A stretch of DNA of 7,327 nucleotides from Phycisphaerales bacterium (GTDB lineage Bacteria > Planctomycetota > Phycisphaerae > Tepidisphaerales > Tepidisphaeraceae). The notes under the pieces were generated by a model, which saw only the letters and a program-made list of their open reading frames with translations, was not told the DNA's origin and did not search any database. The stretch lies in contig JAQGHJ010000901.1 of assembly GCA_028288905.1 (NCBI GenBank), positions 1-7,327 of the forward strand, in the 5' to 3' direction. Below, in pieces: positions 1 through 7,327 of the stretch (its first letter is position 1; each line of letters starts with the position of its first letter). The position numbers and the translations under genes were made by a program.

Positions 1-2590
<2,590 letters not shown>

Positions 2591-2597
2591 GGGAAGA

Positions 2598-2642
2598 GTC
2601 ATTAGTCCTTGGTCATTTGTCCTTGGTCATGGGTCCTTCGTC
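2598..2642 (+). repeat. Degenerate 7-bp tandem repeat, left array, GTC(A/C)TTN type
   Basis: Six consecutive heptads read GTCATTA, GTCCTTG, GTCATTT, GTCCTTG, GTCATGG and GTCCTTC, followed by another GTC. GTC is invariant and the other four positions vary. A further unit-like GTCATGG lies out of phase at 2586-2592 and covers the ftsK ATG. The pattern resembles the short tandemly repeated heptanucleotides (STRR) known from filamentous cyanobacteria. A common origin is not implied. Confidence 0.85.
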
Positions 2643-2741
2643 TCCGGCCGTGGTGGCGGGAAAGGCGTCGCCCGATGGACAGCGACTGACGCCCGACTTC
2701 CGGCGACCGGTACGAAGGACCAAGGACCAAGGACAAATGAC
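2612..2741. repeat. Inverted-repeat (hairpin) element with heptad arms between dut and ftsK
   Basis: The left arm (2612-2641) and right arm (2712-2741) are reverse complements over 30 bp with two mismatches. They enclose a 70-bp GC-rich loop. The loop has further pairing potential, such as CCGG at 2644-2647 with 2707-2710, and GGCGTC with GACGCC nearer the centre. The element fills essentially the whole dut-ftsK gap: it begins 2 bp after the dut stop and ends at the ftsK start. Transcribed from dut, it would fold into one long stem-loop. It could be a small non-autonomous mobile or REP-like element, a processing site or a transcription attenuator. No transposase and no clear target-site duplication are visible. 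Confidence 0.8.
2714..2741 (-). repeat. Degenerate 7-bp tandem repeat, right array
   Basis: Read on the minus strand, four exact-phase heptads appear: GTCATTT, GTCCTTG, GTCCTTG and GTCCTTC. This is the same family as the left array but in the opposite orientation, so the two arrays form the arms of the hairpin element. It lies immediately downstream of the dut stop codon. Confidence 0.85.
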
Positions 2742-2743
2742 TA

Positions 2744-3199
2744 TTACGCGCCGGTATGCCCGAACCCGCCGGTGCCGCGGGGCGTCTCGTCCAGCTCGTC
2801 GACCTCGACCCACGTCACCGGCGGCACGGGCAGGACGAGCATCTGGGCAATCCGCATGCCGCGTTCGACGACGAACGGCTCGCGGCCGTGGTTGATCAGC
2901 GGCACCTGCACCTCGCCTCGGTAGTCGCTGTCGATCGTGCCGGGCGCGTTCACGAGCGTCACCCCGTGCCGGCTCGCCAGCCCGCTGCGCGGCCGGACCT
3001 GGGCCTCGTACCCGGCCGGGACGGCCATCGCGAACCCGCACGGGACGACGGCGATCCCGCCCGGCTCGATCCGGACCGGCTTGGCGACGGCCGCCCGCAG
3101 GTCGAACCCGGCCGCCTCGGCGGTCATCCGGGCCGGCACGGGCAGGTCTTCGGTGCCGGGAAGGCGTTTGATAAGGACGGTGATCGGGTCGACGGTCAA
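2744..3199 (-). CDS. dut: Deoxyuridine 5'-triphosphate nucleotidohydrolase (dUTPase)
   Basis: It hydrolyses dUTP to dUMP and pyrophosphate in the cytoplasm, keeping uracil out of DNA and supplying dUMP for thymidylate synthesis. The 151-residue length is typical of the homotrimeric family. All five motifs are present in order: AAGFDLRAA (29-37), RPRSGLASRHGV (69-80), the GTIDSDYRG block (87-95) with the catalytic Asp, RGMRIAQM (113-120), and the Gly-rich tail RGTGGFGHTG (141-150) that closes over the nucleotide. The start is a TTG at 3199. No ATG or GTG lies upstream before the in-frame stop at 3269-3271, and the next Met (residue 25) would cut into the fold. An AGGGG ribosome-binding site ends 5 nt upstream. 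The stop is TAA. The gene is co-directional with ftsK but separated from it by the heptad hairpin, so co-transcription is uncertain. Confidence 0.96.
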   Translation of the reverse strand: MTVDPITVLIKRLPGTEDLPVPARMTAEAAGFDLRAAVAKPVRIEPGGIAVVPCGFAMAVPAGYEAQVRPRSGLASRHGVTLVNAPGTIDSDYRGEVQVPLINHGREPFVVERGMRIAQMLVLPVPPVTWVEVDELDETPRGTGGFGHTGA

Positions 3200-3440
3200 C
3201 GCGGCCCCTGTGGCGGAAATCGGCAGATCGCCCGCAGCGGCAGTAGCGCTACGGCCGGCCAGGGTGTGCTAGCACCGGATGTGTTATCGGACAAGCATGC
3301 CGCCGAGCAAGAATTGCCCGCGGCTTGCCTACTTGGTGACCTAAGACGGAGCCAGGGAGGCGTCGTGGCGAGTAGGCGATGGGCCCGGCGTCAGCTTATC
3401 AGAAAGTGAGGCAGCAGCAGGCCGTCAAAGAGTCGATGAG
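3200..3440. other. Intergenic stretch upstream of dut, no gene seen
   Basis: These 241 bp separate the small hypothetical gene from dut. No ORF has family resemblance or a convincing start. The segment presumably carries the dut promoter, but only weak sigma-70-like hexamers are visible on the minus strand, such as TTGTCC and GATAAC around 3284-3296. No strong terminator hairpin with a T-tract follows the small gene. The recognisable structure is the palindrome cluster at 3243-3275. Confidence 0.6.
3243..3275. promoter_or_regulatory. Cluster of three short perfect palindromes upstream of dut
   Basis: Three perfect palindromes lie almost end to end: GTAGCGCTAC (3243-3252), GGCCGGCC (3253-3260) and, after AGGGT, GTGCTAGCAC (3266-3275). 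They sit 44-76 bp before the dut TTG start, where an operator or leader structure could lie. No known regulator site is recognised, and in GC-rich DNA such palindromes can occur by chance. Confidence 0.3.
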
Positions 3441-3683
3441 TTACCGAAACATGCGTGGCAGAAGTCCGGACTTACGCAATACGAGCAGCCGCCGGAAGAC
3501 ATCACTCCTAGTAGCCTGATGGCCGGCTCGTTGGTACTGCTCGAACAGGCGGTCGAATTCCTCGGTGTAGGCGAGATCATCCACCGTCCGGCCGACACTC
3601 CGGTACGCATCGATCAAGTCCGCGTCTGCCTTGGGCAGGTCGATCACTGCGACGAACGGATCATTCTCGACTGAGTTTCCCAT
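3441..3683 (-). CDS. Small hypothetical protein paired with FRG-domain gene
   Basis: This 80-residue protein has no family I recognise. It has no signal peptide or membrane segment and looks soluble and mostly helical. There is a short hydrophobic beta-like start (FVAVIDL, 10-16), an acidic helical middle (about 18-50), and a basic C-terminus (SDVFRRLLVLRKSGLLPR, 60-77) that resembles a nucleic-acid or partner-binding helix pair. The ATG at 3683 has a good ribosome-binding site (AGGAAG, 7 nt spacer) that overlaps the TAG stop of the FRG gene, and the intergenic gap is only 11 nt. This strongly suggests co-expression and perhaps translational coupling. The placement is compatible with an immunity, antitoxin or accessory partner of the FRG protein, but nothing in the sequence proves that role. 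Confidence 0.75.
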   Translation of the reverse strand: MGNSVENDPFVAVIDLPKADADLIDAYRSVGRTVDDLAYTEEFDRLFEQYQRAGHQATRSDVFRRLLVLRKSGLLPRMFR

Positions 3684-3690
3684 GGCGTGA

Positions 3691-3696
3691 CTTCCT
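3691..3696 (-). promoter_or_regulatory. Ribosome-binding site of the small gene, overlapping the FRG stop
   Basis: AGGAAG on the minus strand lies 7 nt before the ATG at 3683 and shares bases with the TAG stop of the upstream gene. It supports the chosen start and a tight two-gene unit. Confidence 0.6.
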
Positions 3697-4411
3697 AGGG
3701 TAACGACTCTCGAATGATAGCCGTTCGGGCAGCGGCGTCGCGGTCCCGGAACAACGACTTGGCCGTGATCAGCATCGCGTCGAGCTCCCTCAGGGCAAGG
3801 GGCCGCTCGCTATACGGGACAGTGTACTTGGCCAGCCCGTCTGCCAAAGCGATTTCGCCGTCCGTCCCAACCGGTAAGCGGAGAAAGACGCCACGCTGTT
3901 GCAGGGCACGAACGTTGTCTCCGATCAAAGCCATGTCGTTGATGAGCACTTTCCCGGCGACGCTCGCCTTGCTCAACTGACGGCGGTCGAACACCCAGAC
4001 GGCCACCTCGCCGGTGGGGGGAGGCACCGCACCCTCGAATGCGAAGTAAGCCGCCACGTAGGGCGAACGAGACCAATCCAGCACGGTCGTCGGCAATCCG
4101 TGGTGTCGGCCGAGCAACTCGAGGCGCTCGCTGTCGGCGATCACGCTCGCCGCTTCGAGCCCGTAAAGTTCATCGGCGAACTCGTTCAGCAGGCGATCGA
4201 GCTTCATCTGCCTTTCGCTCGGTGACAGGGCCGCGAATTGGCGGTCGAGTGTCGACTGTAGCTTCCAGTCCCGGTCGCGTTGACCCCTGAAGAGAAAGCT
4301 GTCGCGGGCCTCACGCGGTAGGGCCGAGTACCGGAGCATGTGCGTCCGATACTCGGCCCAACTAGCACATGGGATGGTGACCACGTATTGCCCCAGCCGA
4401 ACCCAAGTCAA
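3695..4411 (-). CDS. FRG-domain protein
   Basis: This protein has up to 238 residues and consists almost entirely of one FRG domain. The name-giving motif is FLFRGQRDRDWKL (39-51). The second conserved block is HHGLPTTVLDW followed by SRSPYVAAYFAF (103-125). Later family-like blocks are RALQQRGVF (168-176) and the C-terminal LITAKSLFRDRD (214-225), comparable to the LFPDLDG-like ending of many members. The biochemical activity of FRG proteins is not settled. They are common in accessory regions, and some have been discussed in conflict or defence contexts. The start is uncertain. The longest form begins at TTG 4411, only 24 nt after the leuC stop and in the same frame as leuC. GTG 4384, with a GGGG ribosome-binding site 6 nt upstream, is an attractive alternative. 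No signal peptide or membrane segment is seen. GC content looks somewhat lower than in the flanking housekeeping genes. Confidence 0.88.
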   Translation of the reverse strand: MTWVRLGQYVVTIPCASWAEYRTHMLRYSALPREARDSFLFRGQRDRDWKLQSTLDRQFAALSPSERQMKLDRLLNEFADELYGLEAASVIADSERLELLGRHHGLPTTVLDWSRSPYVAAYFAFEGAVPPPTGEVAVWVFDRRQLSKASVAGKVLINDMALIGDNVRALQQRGVFLRLPVGTDGEIALADGLAKYTVPYSERPLALRELDAMLITAKSLFRDRDAAARTAIIRESLP

Positions 4412-4435
4412 GTCCAGTGACCGTCGGCACGACGA

Positions 4436-5842
4436 TCACCGCACCCCCGCCGTCCCCGTCTCGATCGGGGCGGACACGAAGTCCCGCGGGTCGGTGATCT
4501 TGCCGGTCAGCGCGCTCGCCGCCACGGTCAGCGGGCTGGCCAGGTACACCGCGCTCTTGGTGCTGCCCATCCGGCCGGGGAAGGTGCGGTTCGTCGTGCT
4601 GATGCACGTCTCGGTGCTCTGGAGCCGGCCGAACGTGTCGACGGGGCCGCCGAGGCACGCGCTGCAACCGCTGGGGCCGACGAGGCAGCCGGCGTCCAGC
4701 AGCACGTCCTCGATGCTCTTCTCGTTGACGTCCTTGGGCATGCCGCGGAGGTTCAGCCGCTGCATGTCGGCGTGCACCTCGGTACTGCCGGGGACGACGA
4801 ACGTCTTCACCTTGACGTTGTTCCCCTTGAGGATGCTGGCGGCCATGATCATGTCGGTGATCTTGCCGCCGGTGCAGCTGCCGATATACGCCCGGTCGAC
4901 CGTCACGTCCCTGCAGTTGTGGGCCGTGTCCTTGTTATCCGGGCTGTGCGGCTTGGCGACCATCGGCTCCATCGTCGCCAGGTCCCACTCGTGCTCGGAC
5001 ATGAACCGGGCGTCAGGGTCGTCGGTGACCACGTCCCAGTTCGGGCGGTTGCTGCGGGCGCGGACGTACTCCAGCGTCTTGTCGTCCACGTCGCAGATGC
5101 CACTCTTGCCGCCGGCCTCGATGGCCATGTTCGTCAGCGTCATCCGGTCCTCGAGCGTGAGCGACCCGACGCCGTCCCCGCCGAAGTACATCGCCCGGTA
5201 CGTCGCCCCGTCCACGCCGATCTCGCCGATGACGGCCAGGATCAGGTCCTTGGCCGTCAGGTACGGCGGGATCTGCCCGCGGAACATGAACTTCATCGTC
5301 GGCGGGACCTTCAGCCAGGTCTTGCCGGTGCCGAGGACGAATGCCGCGTCGGAGTTGCCGACTCCGGTCGCGATCTGCCCGAACGCGCCGGCCGTACACG
5401 TGTGGCTGTCCGTGCCGAGCAGGATCTCGCCGGGGCGAATGTGCCCTTCTTCCGGCAAGGCTTTGTGGCAGACGCCCTTATAGTTCGTCTTGGTCGGGTC
5501 CTTGTACGGGTTGGGCATCCCCGGCTCGGTCCGGACGAACTCGGGGTCGTAGTAGTACCGCAGCCCCTGCTCGCGGACGAAGTCCCGGAGCGTTTGCACG
5601 TTCCGGTGGCACTTCTCGTCGGCCGTGAAGATGTAGTGGTCCGGGATGATGACCACCCGGTCCTTGTCCCACACCTTGGCGTCCCGCCCGAACTTCTCGT
5701 GGAAGATGCCGATCGTGCCCGGCCCGCACACGTCGTGGGTCATGAGCACGTCGACGTCGACCCAGACGTTCTCGCCGGGGTCGACGCGGTCCCGGCCGGC
5801 GTGCTTGGCCAGGATCTTCTCGGTCATCGTCATGCCGGGCAT
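4436..5842 (-). CDS. leuC: 3-isopropylmalate dehydratase large subunit (aconitase family, LeuC type)
   Basis: It is the large, [4Fe-4S]-carrying subunit that, with LeuD, isomerises 2-isopropylmalate to 3-isopropylmalate in leucine biosynthesis. The 468 residues match the usual LeuC length (about 420-470). Visible motifs are the N-terminal MTMTEKILAKHAG, GTDSHTCTAGAFGQ (143-156), the cluster-ligand motif GSCTGG (Cys323), and SGCSACLGG (Cys393 and Cys396), followed by STTNRTFPGRMGS (415-427) near the C-terminus. A Tyr/Pro-rich insertion is present around 97-122. The ATG at 5842 is preferred because GAGGAG lies 8 nt upstream and the protein then starts at the family's usual point. An in-frame extension to 5911 would add residues unlike the family and cross the leader hairpin. 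A related enzyme such as homoaconitase, or another aconitase-family hydro-lyase, cannot be excluded. No leuD is adjacent; the FRG gene follows after 24 nt. Confidence 0.92.
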   Translation of the reverse strand: MPGMTMTEKILAKHAGRDRVDPGENVWVDVDVLMTHDVCGPGTIGIFHEKFGRDAKVWDKDRVVIIPDHYIFTADEKCHRNVQTLRDFVREQGLRYYYDPEFVRTEPGMPNPYKDPTKTNYKGVCHKALPEEGHIRPGEILLGTDSHTCTAGAFGQIATGVGNSDAAFVLGTGKTWLKVPPTMKFMFRGQIPPYLTAKDLILAVIGEIGVDGATYRAMYFGGDGVGSLTLEDRMTLTNMAIEAGGKSGICDVDDKTLEYVRARSNRPNWDVVTDDPDARFMSEHEWDLATMEPMVAKPHSPDNKDTAHNCRDVTVDRAYIGSCTGGKITDMIMAASILKGNNVKVKTFVVPGSTEVHADMQRLNLRGMPKDVNEKSIEDVLLDAGCLVGPSGCSACLGGPVDTFGRLQSTETCISTTNRTFPGRMGSTKSAVYLASPLTVAASALTGKITDPRDFVSAPIETGTAGVR

Positions 5843-5850
5843 CGGGGCAA

Positions 5851-5856
5851 CTCCTC
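5851..5856 (-). promoter_or_regulatory. leuC ribosome-binding site
   Basis: GAGGAG on the minus strand lies 8 nt upstream of the ATG at 5842. It settles the leuC start against the longer open frame reaching 5911. Confidence 0.75.
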
Positions 5857-5904
5857 GGGGGAAATCGCGGTCGCGCTCGAAGCGATCGCTGCAAAAGCGG
5901 ACAA

Positions 5905-5936
5905 GCCCCACCCGCGAAACGTGTCACGGGCGGGGC
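5905..5936 (-). promoter_or_regulatory. Strong leader hairpin upstream of leuC
   Basis: On the minus strand, GCCCCGCCCG and CGGGTGGGGC form a 10-bp stem around a 12-nt loop, complete if one G-U wobble is allowed (the plus-strand version would have an A-C mismatch). It lies 63-94 bp before the leuC ATG, just downstream of the -10-like box, so it would sit at the very 5' end of the mRNA. It is followed only by a short TTTT in CGCTTTTGC, so it makes a poor intrinsic terminator. An mRNA-stabilising or regulatory leader, or a DNA operator, is possible. Confidence 0.5.
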
Positions 5937-5945
5937 AGACCGTTC

Positions 5946-5951
5946 AGTATA
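5946..5951 (-). promoter_or_regulatory. Candidate -10 box for leuC transcription
   Basis: TATACT on the minus strand matches five of six bases of the sigma-70 -10 consensus. It is one of few AT-rich hexamers in this GC-rich intergenic region. No good -35 box is seen; TAGCAA at a 17-bp spacing is weak. The predicted RNA start is near 5939, which gives a leader of about 97 nt beginning with the hairpin. Confidence 0.4.
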
Positions 5952-6129
5952 GCGGTGCCGCTAAGGTGTTGCTACGACGGGCGCGAGTGCGGGTTCGGGC
6001 GAACGGGGCGGCAGCAATGCCCCGATCCGCAAGGTCCTGCGTCATGCGCCGTAGACGCGGAACGCACGGCATTCGACTGCGGTCGGGCTCGCCTTGCCCT
6101 AATCGGTTTCCGGGTCGATCATCCCGCTC

Positions 6130-7327
6130 ATGCACGGTTTGACCGTCGACGCCAATCCCGCCGTCACCACGGATCCCGCGATCCTCTCCTACGCGGCGGC
6201 CGACGTAGGCGGGGCCGATCAGCCCGCCCCGGGGGCCCGCAAGGCACTCCTGCTGTTGCTGGCGATCAACCTGTTCAACTACATCGACCGGCAGATCCTG
6301 TCGGCTGTCGAGGAGCCGATCAGCAGGGAATTTGGGGTCTCGCAGGGCAAGATGGGCACGCTGATGACGGCGTTCCTGCTGACCTACATGGTCGTGTCGC
6401 CCGTGTTCGGTTGGCTGGCCGACCGGGTCAGCCGGTGGCTGCTGATCGGGGTCGGGGTGATCGTCTGGAGCCTCGCCAGCGGCGGGTCGGGGCTGGCGAC
6501 GACGTTCGGGGCCCTGTTCCTGATGCGGTGCCTGATCGGCGTCGGCGAGGGGGCGTACGGGCCCGTCGCCCCGACCGTCATCTCCGACCTGTACCCGGTC
6601 GCCGTCCGCGGGAAGGTGCTGAGCTGGTTCTACGTGGCGATTCCGGTCGGGTCGGCGTTGGGGTACGTGTTCGGCGGGCTGTTCGCGGCACCGGGCAAGT
6701 GGCACTGGGCGTTCCTGATGACCATCCCGCCGGGCATCCTGCTCGGCGTGCTGTGCTTCTTCATGCGGGAGCGGCGGGGCGGCGGGAGGCCGGGCGCGGC
6801 GGTCGCCGACGCCCCGGCCCGGCGGGCGACGGCGGCCGACTACAAGCGGCTGCTGCGGAACCGGTCCTACGTGCTGAACTGCCTGGCGATGACGGCACTG
6901 ACGTTCGCCCTCGGCGGGATCGCGTTTTTCATGCCGCGTTACCTCAGCACGGCCAAGGGCATTCCGCTCGGGCAGGCGAACTTCTGGTTCGGGGCGGTGA
7001 CGGCCGCCGCCGGGCTGGTCGCCACGCTCGCCGGCGGGATGGCCGGGGACGCGCTCCGCAAGCGGTTCGGCGGGGCGTACTTCCTCGTCTCCGCCGCCGG
7101 CATGCTGGCCGGGTTCCCGCTGTTCCTGGCCATGCTGTACGCGACGAGCCCGTGGGCGATCTGGACGCTGATCTTCCTGGCCGTCTTCTGCCTGTTCTTC
7201 AACACGGGGCCGTCGAACACGGCGTTGGCGAACGTCACCCACCCGTCCATCCGGGCGACGGCGTTCGCGGCGAACATCTTCGTCATCCACGCCCTCGGCG
7301 ACGCGATCTCGCCGTGGGTGATCGGCA
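6130..7327 (+). CDS. MFS transporter, Spinster-like, C-terminus cut by window edge
   Basis: This is an inner-membrane secondary transporter of the major facilitator superfamily. 399 residues are visible, and the missing C-terminus is probably short. After a soluble lead of about 37 residues, TM1 contains LFNYIDRQIL (48-57), the typical Spinster-like (Spns) opening. MFS motif A is GWLADRVSRW (94-103) in the TM2-TM3 loop. RCLIGVGEGAYGP (133-145) lies in TM4, and DLYPVAVRGKVLSWF (153-167) covers the TM4-TM5 region. A charged central loop spans about 212-245. HALGDAISPWVIG (387-399) matches the conserved late-helix motif of the Spns group. The substrate cannot be inferred: bacterial members have varied or unknown organic-anion or lipid-like substrates. 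ATG 6130 is the first start after an in-frame TAA at 6100, but the ribosome-binding site is weak. The gene is divergent from leuC. Confidence 0.92.
   Translation, partial: MHGLTVDANPAVTTDPAILSYAAADVGGADQPAPGARKALLLLLAINLFNYIDRQILSAVEEPISREFGVSQGKMGTLMTAFLLTYMVVSPVFGWLADRVSRWLLIGVGVIVWSLASGGSGLATTFGALFLMRCLIGVGEGAYGPVAPTVISDLYPVAVRGKVLSWFYVAIPVGSALGYVFGGLFAAPGKWHWAFLMTIPPGILLGVLCFFMRERRGGGRPGAAVADAPARRATAADYKRLLRNRSYVLNCLAMTALTFALGGIAFFMPRYLSTAKGIPLGQANFWFGAVTAAAGLVATLAGGMAGDALRKRFGGAYFLVSAAGMLAGFPLFLAMLYATSPWAIWTLIFLAVFCLFFNTGPSNTALANVTHPSIRATAFAANIFVIHALGDAISPWVIG

Larger units (their letters stand above)
5843..6129. other. Divergent intergenic region between leuC and the MFS gene
   Basis: This region of 287 bp contains no supported gene. 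It carries the leuC ribosome-binding site, leader hairpin and -10-like box. It also holds a perfect palindrome AGCGATCGCT (5881-5890) and a small 6-bp-stem hairpin (CGGGGC/GCCCCG, 6004-6024). No convincing plus-strand promoter for the transporter is recognised. Confidence 0.55.

Noticed and set aside
2598..2741. Heptad arrays read as a CRISPR array
   Set aside because: The units are 7 bp, degenerate and contiguous, with no spacers of CRISPR length and no cas genes.
3425..3610. 61-codon minus-strand frame overlapping the small hypothetical gene
   Set aside because: It overlaps the 80-residue ORF in another frame, has no ribosome-binding site, and lacks the tight spacing to the FRG gene that supports the chosen ORF.
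5881..5890. AGCGATCGCT palindrome as a functional HIP1-like site
   Set aside because: It is a single occurrence in a GC-rich intergenic region; one copy gives no evidence of the abundant cyanobacterial-type repeat.
5843..5911. Longer leuC start at 5911
   Set aside because: The extra 23 residues are unlike LeuC N-termini and would run through the leader hairpin, while ATG 5842 has a strong ribosome-binding site.
6004..6024. 6-bp GC hairpin as a terminator
   Set aside because: The stem is short with a 9-nt loop and no T-tract on either strand, and no gene ends nearby on either strand.
4772..6142. 456-codon plus-strand frame opposite leuC
   Set aside because: It is antisense to a well-supported LeuC protein, has Val/Asp/Arg-rich composition typical of shadows, and overlaps the leuC promoter region.
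5944..7290. 448-codon minus-strand frame opposite the MFS gene
   Set aside because: It is Arg/Gln/Pro-rich with no recognisable motif. The plus frame gives a clear multi-spanning MFS protein.

Overview
This is high-GC bacterial DNA of chromosomal type. The gene content and protein style point to a planctomycete, most likely of the Gemmataceae: an FtsK/SpoIIIE translocase with a long Ala/Pro-rich linker, a LeuC-family dehydratase with a Tyr/Pro-rich insertion, a Spinster-like MFS protein, and intergenic GTC(A/C)TTN heptads. This assignment is inference; the window holds no rRNA or other marker.

Layout. Positions 1-2590 hold an FtsK/SpoIIIE-type DNA translocase on the minus strand, cut by the left edge just after its ATP-binding core. 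The whole gap between it and the upstream dut gene is a repeat element (2598-2741). In it, degenerate 7-bp repeats form the two arms of a near-perfect 30-bp inverted repeat around a GC-rich loop. Next come dut (dUTPase, 2744-3199, minus) and a 240-bp non-coding stretch with three adjacent short palindromes. A compact two-gene cassette follows on the minus strand: an FRG-domain protein (3695-4411) and an unrecognised 80-residue protein (3441-3683), 11 nt apart. The cassette lies 24 nt behind the stop of a leuC-type 3-isopropylmalate dehydratase large subunit (4436-5842, minus). Upstream of leuC are a promoter-like -10 box and a strong leader hairpin. Beyond this divergent intergenic region, a Spinster-like MFS transporter runs on the plus strand from 6130 off the right edge.

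How the genes relate. leuC, the FRG gene and the small ORF are collinear with short gaps and probably share a transcript, although the products have no obvious metabolic link. leuD, the usual partner of leuC, is not next to it in this window. dut (nucleotide-pool sanitation) and ftsK (chromosome translocation) are ordinary housekeeping genes on the same strand, separated by the repeat hairpin. The parts most worth a second look are the heptad inverted-repeat element, which reaches the ftsK start codon, and the FRG/small-ORF pair, which may be an accessory module inserted behind leuC.
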